The notes under the pieces are model-generated. The model worked only from the letters and a program-made list of their open reading frames with translations. It had not been told where the DNA came from and did not search any database. Made by a program: the position numbers and the translations under genes. DNA of 64,000 nt from positions 225,803 to 289,802 of the forward strand of contig NZ_AMZN01000006.1 in the NCBI RefSeq assembly GCF_000331535.1, written 5' to 3'. This stretch comes from Fulvivirga imtechensis AK7. GTDB taxonomy: Bacteria; Bacteroidota; Bacteroidia; Cytophagales; Cyclobacteriaceae. Positions 6,649 to 14,261 of the stretch are shown here, piece after piece. Position 1 is the first letter of the stretch, and every line of letters starts with the position of its first letter.

Positions 6649-9330
6649 ATGGAGGAAAAGTTATGGCATACATTGCCCGCTAATGAGGCTTTGAAGCAAC
6701 TCAACTCTTCTGTTTCCGGACTTTCCACTGATGAGGCACACATTAGACAAAGCGCCTACGGTAGAAATGTGCTGCCAGCCAAACACAGACTTACTCTTTT
6801 CGAGATCATATTGCATCAGTTTCTGAGTCCTCTGATATACGTGCTGTTAATGGCAGCAGTGGTATCTGTTGTGCTCGAAGAATATTCAGATGCCGGCTTT
6901 ATACTTTTAGTACTGGTTATCAACGCTGTTATAGGCACTTTTCAGGAATGGAAAGCTGAATCGAAGGCTTCTGCATTGCAGGAGATGATAAGGCTTAAAA
7001 CGAAAGTAAAACGTGATGGAAAAGTATCGCTACTGGACAGTGAGGCTTTAGTGCCGGGTGATATTGTGATGCTGGAATCGGGTGACAAAGTGCCTGCAGA
7101 TATTCGCATTGTAAAGGAGAATAACCTTACCGCAGAAGAAGCCATCCTAACAGGAGAGTCGATGGCAGTTAGCAAAGATGCCGAGGCTGTTGTGCAGGGA
7201 AGAGCTCCGGTGTCAGAGCAAATGAACATGTTGTTTGCAGGAACCACAATTACTACCGGACGTGGAACAGGCCTGATCGTATCCACCGGTAGTTCAACTG
7301 AAATTGGCAAGATCGCCTCTTCTCTCGAACAACTGTCTACCGGAAAAGCGCCGCTGGTTAAGCGTATGGAGATCTTTACAAAGCGGATAAGTCTTTTCAT
7401 CCTATCTGCGTGCCTGATACTAGGTGTGGTAGCATATTATGGAGGCTTCCCGGTCAGAGAGATCTTCTTCTTTATTGTTGCTATGGCAGTATCGGCCATT
7501 CCGGAAGGCCTGCCTATAGCCATGACTGTGGCGCTTTCGATAGGCGCTTCACGTATGGCGAAAAGGAGTGTGATCATCAGGAAGCTGACCGCTGTTGAGG
7601 GGTTAGGGAGTTGTACGTTTATAGCTACCGATAAAACCGGCACGCTAACTGTAGATCAGCAAACGGCACGGGCTATACTAACAGAGCAGGGTAAAAATTT
7701 CAGGATTACAGGCGAAGGATATAATGGGGATGGTGTGGTAATGGATAACCTAAACAGAGAGGTGACCTGCCATAAAGATGAAGTACTGACACGCATAGCC
7801 AGGGCAATTGTGATTTGCAACGAGGGCTGGTTAGAACACGAAAATGGCAACTGGAATTATGGAGGAGATCCCATTGATGTAGCAATGCTGGCTCTGTCAT
7901 TTAAACTCAAAACTTCACCTGAAAAGATCCTGAAAGAAGTGGAAAAGGTAATGGAAGTTCCTTTTGAGTCTGAAAGAAAATACTCGCTTGTTTACTACAA
8001 AGATCAGGGTAAACTAAGGGTAGCTATTAAAGGGGCAATTGAAAAACTTAGAGAGGGAATAGACAAAAAAAAATATGATCAGGTAATGCAGGAGGCTATG
8101 CGCTATGCAGAGGAGGGGTTTAGGATAATAGCAGTGGGAGGTGGGGAAGTGGATGAAATAAAGCCGATGGATGAACTCCCTCGTTTTGAGCTTCTTGGTT
8201 TTGTAGCCCTGATAGACCCGCTACGGCCGGAAGCGCGTCCTGCCGTTGAAGAGTGCCATCAGGCCGGTGTGGAGGTAGCCATGATCACCGGTGACCACCC
8301 TGCCACAGCACTGGCTATTGCAAAAGAGGTGGGCATAGCATATGGTAGTGACTCATTGATTTCCGGTGAAGAGTTTCAACAGGTGGTAGACTCGGGAGGT
8401 GAGCTTTTCAGTAAGGTCCTGGAAAACAAACGCATCTATTCCAGGGTTTCTCCTCATCAAAAACAGATCATTGTTCAGGCTTTGCGAGAGTCCGGGCAGT
8501 TTATCGCTGTGACAGGAGACGGGGTTAATGACGCCCCGGCTTTAAAAACAGCAAATATTGGCGTTGCCATGGGATACGGAACAGATGTTGCTAAAGACAC
8601 CGCATCGATAATTATCAGCGACAATAACTTTGCTTCCATAGCGGCTGGTATAGAAGAAGGAAGGTATACTTATAGCAATCTGAGAAAGATCATTTACCTG
8701 CTTGTTTCCACAGGAGCAGCGGAGATACTTATGATAGGGATGTCCCTGGCCTTTCAACTGCCGCTACCTTTTTTACCCGTGCAGTTGCTTTGGCTCAATC
8801 TGGTAACCAATGGTATTCAGGATGTAGCATTGGCTTTTGAAGCCGGGGAGAAAATAGTAATGCGCCAGCCTCCGAGAAAGCCCACGGAAACTATTTTCAA
8901 TCAACTTATGATCAGACAAACCCTGGTATCAGCATTGGTCATCAGCTTACTGACATTTGGGTTATGGTATCATCTTTTAACCCATCTAAACTGGGACGAA
9001 CCAAAAGCTCGTAACATCATTCTATTGCTTATGGTCTTACTTCAGAATTTCCACGCTCTTAACTGCCGGTCGGAAACAACCTCCATTTTTAAATTGCCCT
9101 TTAGAAATAATAAGGTCCTCATCTTTGGGATCATTGCGGCTCAGACAATTCACATTATTGCAATGGATGTTCCTTTTATGCAGGAGCTACTGGCTTTGGC
9201 TCCTGTGTCGTGGGCAGATTGGTTAAAGCTTTTTTTAACGGCTTCTATCATTCTTGCAACCATGGAAATATTTAAAGTGATCAGCTTCAAAGTGAACAAA
9301 AAGCAGGTGAACAAAAAGTGGTATTTATGA
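6649..9330 (+). CDS. Cation-translocating P-type ATPase (P2-type, Ca/Mg-like)
   Basis: 893-residue ion pump of the P2 type. It has the N-terminal cation-ATPase domain, the actuator motif TGES (168-171), PEGLP in the fourth membrane helix (285-289), the phosphorylated aspartate D328 in DKTGTLT, the nucleotide domain, MITGDHPATA, and TGDGVNDAPALK (about 622-633), followed by a six-segment C-terminal membrane part. There is no N-terminal metal-binding domain and no CPC, which rules out a heavy-metal P1B pump. The M6 sequence NLVTNGIQDVALAFE differs from the NLVTDGLPA of well-studied calcium pumps, so the ion is uncertain. It precedes a HlyD-ABC operon and shares its type of operator. Confidence 0.93.
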   Translation: MEEKLWHTLPANEALKQLNSSVSGLSTDEAHIRQSAYGRNVLPAKHRLTLFEIILHQFLSPLIYVLLMAAVVSVVLEEYSDAGFILLVLVINAVIGTFQEWKAESKASALQEMIRLKTKVKRDGKVSLLDSEALVPGDIVMLESGDKVPADIRIVKENNLTAEEAILTGESMAVSKDAEAVVQGRAPVSEQMNMLFAGTTITTGRGTGLIVSTGSSTEIGKIASSLEQLSTGKAPLVKRMEIFTKRISLFILSACLILGVVAYYGGFPVREIFFFIVAMAVSAIPEGLPIAMTVALSIGASRMAKRSVIIRKLTAVEGLGSCTFIATDKTGTLTVDQQTARAILTEQGKNFRITGEGYNGDGVVMDNLNREVTCHKDEVLTRIARAIVICNEGWLEHENGNWNYGGDPIDVAMLALSFKLKTSPEKILKEVEKVMEVPFESERKYSLVYYKDQGKLRVAIKGAIEKLREGIDKKKYDQVMQEAMRYAEEGFRIIAVGGGEVDEIKPMDELPRFELLGFVALIDPLRPEARPAVEECHQAGVEVAMITGDHPATALAIAKEVGIAYGSDSLISGEEFQQVVDSGGELFSKVLENKRIYSRVSPHQKQIIVQALRESGQFIAVTGDGVNDAPALKTANIGVAMGYGTDVAKDTASIIISDNNFASIAAGIEEGRYTYSNLRKIIYLLVSTGAAEILMIGMSLAFQLPLPFLPVQLLWLNLVTNGIQDVALAFEAGEKIVMRQPPRKPTETIFNQLMIRQTLVSALVISLLTFGLWYHLLTHLNWDEPKARNIILLLMVLLQNFHALNCRSETTSIFKLPFRNNKVLIFGIIAAQTIHIIAMDVPFMQELLALAPVSWADWLKLFLTASIILATMEIFKVISFKVNKKQVNKKWYL

Positions 9331-9388
9331 ATTCAGTAAAAGTTTTGAACCCTTCTGTCCCTATTTCGTCTGATGAATTATGAACAAT

Positions 9389-9431
9389 ATGACATTGATA
9401 AAGGTCATTATTGAATATGACCGTTGTTATA
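9389..9431. promoter_or_regulatory. Cluster of ATGAC/GTCAT half-sites before the HlyD-ABC operon
   Basis: Contains ATGAC-N10-GTCAT (9389-9408), GGTCAT-N8-ATGACC (9403-9422) and TATGAC-N4-GTTATA (9416-9431). The last has the layout of the palindrome at 6527-6542 with one arm mismatch. It is about 40 nt before the start point expected from the weak -7 box TAGCTTCA at 9453-9460. Confidence 0.55.
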
Positions 9432-9479
9432 TACGATTATTACCGGTAGCATTAGCTTCACACTATAAATAAATTAACC

Positions 9480-10562
9480 ATGTTGCAAAGGCTTCTATTG
9501 ACAATTAGCGTTGTGTTTACATTTGCGTCATGCAATAATGATGATCAGCGGATACAACCTAAGGTGGGTTCCATTACGGAATCCGTATATGCCTCTGTAA
9601 CACTGCAGCCTGAAGGTCTGTATTCTGCCTACGCCGCAGCAAGTGGTATTGTGGCAGAGATTTATGTAAAGGAGGGAGACGCGGTGCAGAGAGGAGGTCG
9701 TATTATGCAGATCACCAATGATGCTCCGCAATTGAACATGGAAAATGCCCGATTGGCCCTTGAACTAGCCAGGAATAACTATAAAGGCCGGTCGGCAGTG
9801 CTAAAGGAGCTGGAAAAGGAGATAGAAGTGGCTACGCTCAAGCTGAAGCAGGATTCCATTAACTTTTTCCGGCAAAAGAACCTGTGGCAAAAAAATATAG
9901 GAACACAAAATGAGTATGATGCAAGAAAAATAGCTTATGAGATGGCTCAGAGCAATCTGCTGGCCTTGGAAAATAGATATGAACGCTCGAAAAATGAGCT
10001 CGAAACACAACTTAGACAAGCCGAAAATACCTATAGAACTGCTCTCATTGCTACCGATGATTACACTGTTACCAGTAAAATTGAAGGTAAAGTGTATGAC
10101 GTATTAAAAGAACCCGGTGAGCTGGTGGGGCCACAGGAGCCGGTAGCCTCTATCGGGAGCGCGGAAGATTTTGTAATAAAAATGTTGATAGATGAAGTGG
10201 ATATTGCCAGGGTTAAGTTAGGGCAGCGGGTATTAATTACGCTCGATGCTTATGGAAATCGTGTTTTTGAAGGTGAGCTCACAAAAATTTACCCACAAAA
10301 GAATGAACGTACTCAGACTTTTACTGCCGAAGCCAGGTTTAGCAAACCTCCTGGTACAATGTATCCAGGCCTTTCGGGAGAAGCCAATATTGTAGTTGAA
10401 CACAAGGAGAATGCACTGATCATCCCCAGGAGCTATCTGATCAATGAAAATGCTGTAAAAACGGATCAGGGCGTTGTGGAAGTAGAAACAGGCCTTTACA
10501 GTATGGATGAAGTAGAGATCCGGTCTGGCCTGGTAGCCGGCACTTACATTTATAAGCCTTAG
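9480..10562 (+). CDS. HlyD/RND-type periplasmic adaptor lipoprotein
   Basis: 360-residue membrane fusion protein. A lipoprotein signal ends FASC at C18. A biotinyl-lipoyl-like half-motif follows (SGIVAEIYVKEGDAVQRG), then a long alpha-helical coiled-coil hairpin (about 85-185), the second lipoyl half (KIEGKVYDVLKEPGELV) and a beta-barrel domain. It would bridge an inner-membrane ABC transporter to an outer-membrane channel. The permease and ATPase genes follow directly (4-nt gap, then 4-bp overlap). No TolC gene is in this operon; the nearest is at 20788-22254. It is likely to be regulated through the sites at 9389-9431. Confidence 0.9.
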   Translation: MLQRLLLTISVVFTFASCNNDDQRIQPKVGSITESVYASVTLQPEGLYSAYAAASGIVAEIYVKEGDAVQRGGRIMQITNDAPQLNMENARLALELARNNYKGRSAVLKELEKEIEVATLKLKQDSINFFRQKNLWQKNIGTQNEYDARKIAYEMAQSNLLALENRYERSKNELETQLRQAENTYRTALIATDDYTVTSKIEGKVYDVLKEPGELVGPQEPVASIGSAEDFVIKMLIDEVDIARVKLGQRVLITLDAYGNRVFEGELTKIYPQKNERTQTFTAEARFSKPPGTMYPGLSGEANIVVEHKENALIIPRSYLINENAVKTDQGVVEVETGLYSMDEVEIRSGLVAGTYIYKP

Positions 10563-10566
10563 GCAT

Positions 10567-11826
10567 ATGAACTGGACGGTAATACTTTCGATATCGAAAA
10601 CACATTTGCTCTCGCGGCTGAAGCAGTCATCCATTGCTGCTTTGGGGGTGACATTCGGTATTGGCACGTTTATCATACTCGTTAGTTTTATGACAGGCCT
10701 CAACCAGTTATTGGATAACCTGATACTCGACAGAACGCCTCATGTGCATATTTACAATGAAATTGAACCCAGTGCGCAGCAACCGGTGGAACTCTTAGAA
10801 GAATTTAGCGAGGCTTTCAATATTATACGATCAGTAAAGCCGAAACAGAACCAGGAGAAAATACATAATGCTTTGCCTCTCTTAAGCCATCTGAAAAAAG
10901 ACACAAGGGTAAGAGGTGTAACGCCTCAGGTAAAAGCCCAGGTATTTTACCTGGCCGGATCAATCAAGCTCAATGGTGTAGTACAGGGGGTGGACATCAT
11001 GGAGGAAGCACGGTTGTTTAATATTGACGATTATATAGTACAGGGTGAGCCACAAGACCTAGCCAGGAATGATAATGCTATTTTGCTGGGTGCGGGAATA
11101 GCCAAAAAGATGTCGCTGGAAGTAGGAGATAAGCTGCAGGTAGCCACAGCGGGTGGAGACCTCTTTCCTTTGAAAATTGTAGGTCTTTATCAAAGCGGGC
11201 TTGCAGAAATTGATAACGTACAAAGCTACACTAACCTGAAAACAGCCCAGCGAATACTAGGGGAAGGAAATAGCTACATCACAGATATCCATGTAAAGCT
11301 GCTTGACATGCGGAAAGCCCTGGAAATGGCTGAAGAAATAGAAGATCAATTCAATTTGTCTGCCGTGGATATCAATAGAGCCAACGCCCAGTTTGAAACG
11401 GGTACGACTATCCGGAATATCATTACTTATGCCGTATCCATAACCCTATTGGTTGTGGCTGGTTTTGGTATCTATAATATACTAAACATGATGATCTATG
11501 AAAAAATGAATGACATAGCCATTTTAAAGGCAACAGGCTTTTCAGGAAGGGATGTAAAAATGATATTCATCAGTCAGGCCATGCTTATCGGTGTAGTAGG
11601 CGGTGTGATAGGGCTTTTCTTCGGGTACATTGTGTCCGTGTTAATTGACCATACACCTTTTGAAACAGAAGCCTTACCCACTATCAGTACCTTTCCGGTC
11701 AATTTTAATCCACTTTATTATGTAATAGGAATTGTATTTGCCATAGCATCTACCTTCCTGGCGGGCTACCTGCCTGCCCAGAGAGCAAAAAAAATAGATC
11801 CGGTTGAAATTATCAGAGGACAATGA
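10567..11826 (+). CDS. ABC transporter permease, MacB/FtsX family
   Basis: 419-residue type VII ABC permease. One N-terminal membrane helix (about 20-42) is followed by a large periplasmic domain and a C-terminal FtsX domain with three helices (about 280-410). The C-terminal cytoplasmic words DIAILKATGFSG and PAQRAKKIDPVEIIRG are typical of MacB/LolC-like proteins. Such permeases work as mechanotransmitters that drive efflux or lipoprotein extraction. The adaptor upstream favours MacB-like efflux over lipoprotein release. Its stop overlaps the ATPase start by 4 bp. Confidence 0.9.
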   Translation: MNWTVILSISKTHLLSRLKQSSIAALGVTFGIGTFIILVSFMTGLNQLLDNLILDRTPHVHIYNEIEPSAQQPVELLEEFSEAFNIIRSVKPKQNQEKIHNALPLLSHLKKDTRVRGVTPQVKAQVFYLAGSIKLNGVVQGVDIMEEARLFNIDDYIVQGEPQDLARNDNAILLGAGIAKKMSLEVGDKLQVATAGGDLFPLKIVGLYQSGLAEIDNVQSYTNLKTAQRILGEGNSYITDIHVKLLDMRKALEMAEEIEDQFNLSAVDINRANAQFETGTTIRNIITYAVSITLLVVAGFGIYNILNMMIYEKMNDIAILKATGFSGRDVKMIFISQAMLIGVVGGVIGLFFGYIVSVLIDHTPFETEALPTISTFPVNFNPLYYVIGIVFAIASTFLAGYLPAQRAKKIDPVEIIRGQ

Positions 11827-12512
11827 GTATAGAAGCCAATAATAAAGTACTGGAAGCACGAAACGTTAATAAATATTTTACTATTCCGGTATCCTTTCAT
11901 GTGCTAAAAGATATTTCTCTATGTATTGAAAGAGGTGAATTTGTTTCCATTATGGGTAAATCTGGTTGTGGAAAATCAACGTTGCTTTACGTGCTGTCTA
12001 CCATGGATACCGACTACACCGGTGAACTCTACATAGCAGGGGAGAAGATGACGGGGAAGTCTGGTGAAGAGCTGGCGGCCGTGCGTAATTCGGAAATTGG
12101 CTTTATCTTCCAGTTCCATTACCTGCTGCCGGAGTTTACGGTACTGCAAAATGTGATGCTGCCGGGCCTCAAGCTGGGCAGGAAATCTGCCGATGAAGTT
12201 CGCCACGATGCACTTGAAAAATTAAGACTTCTGGACATTGGAGAGCAGGCGGATAAGTTGGCTTCACGAATTTCCGGTGGACAAAAGCAGCGGGTTGCCA
12301 TTGCCAGAGCGCTTATCAATCAACCGGACATAATTATGGCAGATGAGCCAACGGGTAACCTGGATAGCAAGAATTCCGAAAATGTATTTAACATCCTCCG
12401 CCAGCTCAGCCATGAACAACACCTGTCTCTACTGGTGGTGACTCATGACCATGACTTTGCAGAAAAGACAGATAGGATAATTATCATGGAAGATGGAAGG
12501 ATCGTAGGGTGA
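11823..12512 (+). CDS. ABC transporter ATP-binding protein, MacB/LolD type
   Basis: 229-residue ATPase that powers the permease encoded just upstream. Walker A GKSGCGKS is at 45-52, the Q-loop at QFHYLLPEF, the ABC signature SGGQKQR at 151-157, Walker B IIMADE at 170-175 and the H-loop in VVTHDHD. Length and motifs fit the LolD/MacB branch. It is the last gene of the HlyD-permease-ATPase operon and overlaps the permease by 4 bp. No terminator is visible after it; a mobile repeat begins 53 nt downstream. Confidence 0.95.
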   Translation: MSIEANNKVLEARNVNKYFTIPVSFHVLKDISLCIERGEFVSIMGKSGCGKSTLLYVLSTMDTDYTGELYIAGEKMTGKSGEELAAVRNSEIGFIFQFHYLLPEFTVLQNVMLPGLKLGRKSADEVRHDALEKLRLLDIGEQADKLASRISGGQKQRVAIARALINQPDIIMADEPTGNLDSKNSENVFNILRQLSHEQHLSLLVVTHDHDFAEKTDRIIIMEDGRIVG

Positions 12513-12565
12513 TGAACGGATTTCTTCTGAATTTGGTCTTTGTCTTGCCTGGTTAATTTGCTAAA

Positions 12566-12796
12566 TTAACGTGAATTCGATATAAAAATGCTTGAAAATA
12601 GGCGGTCTTCCTATCCCGAAAGCTTTAATGCTTTAGTGAGAAGGGTCTTCCTAAGTTTTTAATTGCACCCTTGAACTGAGTAAGATTCTTAATTTTTCCC
12701 CGAGCCATGTTCAGGACAGGCAGAATGACTTAAATTGAGTTTTTTTGCTCGGTTTTTCTGATATAATCAGGTTTTGCTATTTCGAACTCACGTTAA
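12566..12796. mobile_element. MITE-like element, family with ends TTAACGTGAGTTCGA, copy 1
   Basis: Left end TTAACGTGAATTCGATAT and right end TTCGAACTCACGTTAA are inverted repeats; length 231 bp with no coding capacity. Aligned in reverse orientation, it matches the copy at 16911-17123 along its whole length (shared words AATAGGCGG, CCTATCCCGAAAGCTTT, GTAAGATTCTT, CAGAATGAC). The right end stops 32 nt before the cyclase start codon, so part of that gene's promoter may lie in the element. Confidence 0.8.
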
Positions 12797-12828
12797 ATTA
12801 ATACTAACTACAGTTTGTTTAACAATAA

Positions 12829-13488
12829 ATGGAAAAGGACATAGCAATTCTGATGGCGGACCTTTCCGGTTATACGGCACTTACTGATGTGCATGGAGGT
12901 GCGTCTGCTGCCAAGATCGTAAGTCAATACATGGAGTTGGTCAATCATTCTCTTTGCCGGGATTGTAATGTGGTTCAACGAATTGGGGATCAGGTGGTGA
13001 TCACCTCTGACCACCCGATGGAACTGGCAGTAACAGCCCAAAACCTTATAAAAGGTGCAATGCAGCAGCGACATTTTCTATCTGTTCATGCAGGCCTTCA
13101 TTATGGTGCCGTTTATCATGAAGGGGGCAGTCTTTTTGGATCTACCATCAATGTGGCCTCAAGGATTATGAACATGGCGCGCCACGGTCAGGTCCTATGC
13201 TCTGAATCATTCATACTATCGCTGCCGGATAATAGTCCCTGTCAGTTTAACTCTGCCGGTAAACACCGGTTCAAAAATGTACTAAATGAAATGGAACTCT
13301 TCGAAATGGTTAATGACTTTACATTGTGCTTCCATATGGACCCGGTATGCCATATGTTGGTAGACCCGGAAAGCGAAGACTTTATCTGGTCTTATCGCAA
13401 CAAAGACTATTTTTTTTGTAGCCCCCAATGCAAAGAGCTGTTTATGAACAACCCTGGGTTATTCATGGGAGAGGCCAGGGCCAATTAA
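12829..13488 (+). CDS. Class III nucleotide cyclase domain fused to a YHS metal-binding domain
   Basis: 219-residue cytoplasmic protein. The N-terminal class III cyclase domain (about 1-160) keeps the two metal-binding aspartates, D11 (ADLSGYT) and D54 (RIGDQVV), and the transition-state residues N108 and R112 (NVASR). The adenine- or guanine-selecting residues are not obvious. The C-terminal YHS domain (about 168-215) has cysteines C174, C197 and C201 (DPVCHM, FFCSPQC), a pattern seen in metal-associated proteins. Its product could be cAMP, sensed by a Crp-type regulator, with metal or redox state read by the YHS part; this is inference. It lies close to a cation pump and two transport systems, with a mobile repeat immediately upstream. 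Confidence 0.85.
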   Translation: MEKDIAILMADLSGYTALTDVHGGASAAKIVSQYMELVNHSLCRDCNVVQRIGDQVVITSDHPMELAVTAQNLIKGAMQQRHFLSVHAGLHYGAVYHEGGSLFGSTINVASRIMNMARHGQVLCSESFILSLPDNSPCQFNSAGKHRFKNVLNEMELFEMVNDFTLCFHMDPVCHMLVDPESEDFIWSYRNKDYFFCSPQCKELFMNNPGLFMGEARAN

Positions 13489-13496
13489 TCCATTAC

Positions 13497-14186
13497 TTAT
13501 TTCAACTTATAGATATTTAAAATCAGATTTGGATCGGGACATTGTTGCAGGTATTCTTCTCGCCTGGCAGCAGAGGCCACTCCGGGATAGTCTCCATAAT
13601 AGTCTTTCATATCCCTGATGATCTGAAAATGAAGGTGAGGAGGCCAATGGACATTTTCATGGTAAGCTCCAAGGGTAGCTATTTCCTGTCCTGCACTAAT
13701 TTCCTGCCCGGCTTCCAGTCCATCCAGAGAATGGGCGCTCAGATGTCCATATAAGGTATGAAAATCCACCCCGTCCAATTGGTGTTTTAGAATTATTGTA
13801 GGACCATAATCACCTGAAGCACTGTTATTTTTGAAGCTGTGTATAGTGCCTTTTAGCGGAGCATACACTGGTGTACCTGCCTGAGCCCAGATATCGATAC
13901 CCAAATGAATGGATCGAACCTCTTCCGTGTTAAAAACAGCGCTCTTTTTGTAAATGATCCTGTCTTCGTTGTAGCCGCCAACCCCGGCTTCGGCACCCCT
14001 TTCCCTAAGCTTACCAAAAACATAGCTGTTGAAGGACTGCTCATCATCAATATCTACATCATCTAATTCCTTGTTGCTGGCAGAAAAGTCAAAAATAATA
14101 GTCTGCTCACGATTGAGATCAAAGGGAACTACCGGTATGAACTCCTGCTGATGGTGAAGTAATATATCTTCGAGACTTTTAGACAT
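13497..14186 (-). CDS. M23-family (LytM-type) metallopeptidase
   Basis: 229-residue protein with a complete LytM zinc site: H94 and D98 (HLGID), H148 (YGHLS) and H184-x-H186 (PPHLHFQ). Family members cut peptidoglycan cross-links. The N-terminal 80 residues are not recognised and I see no signal peptide, so export is unclear. It converges with the cyclase gene (8 nt apart) and lies downstream of the RND gene on the same strand with a 75-nt gap, so read-through from that gene is possible. Confidence 0.85.
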   Translation of the reverse strand: MSKSLEDILLHHQQEFIPVVPFDLNREQTIIFDFSASNKELDDVDIDDEQSFNSYVFGKLRERGAEAGVGGYNEDRIIYKKSAVFNTEEVRSIHLGIDIWAQAGTPVYAPLKGTIHSFKNNSASGDYGPTIILKHQLDGVDFHTLYGHLSAHSLDGLEAGQEISAGQEIATLGAYHENVHWPPHLHFQIIRDMKDYYGDYPGVASAARREEYLQQCPDPNLILNIYKLK

Positions 14187-14261
14187 AATTTTTTCTTATC
14201 ATATTAAACTTTTAGTGCGAACTAACCAATAATGATTTACAATTTACGATTTACGATTTAT

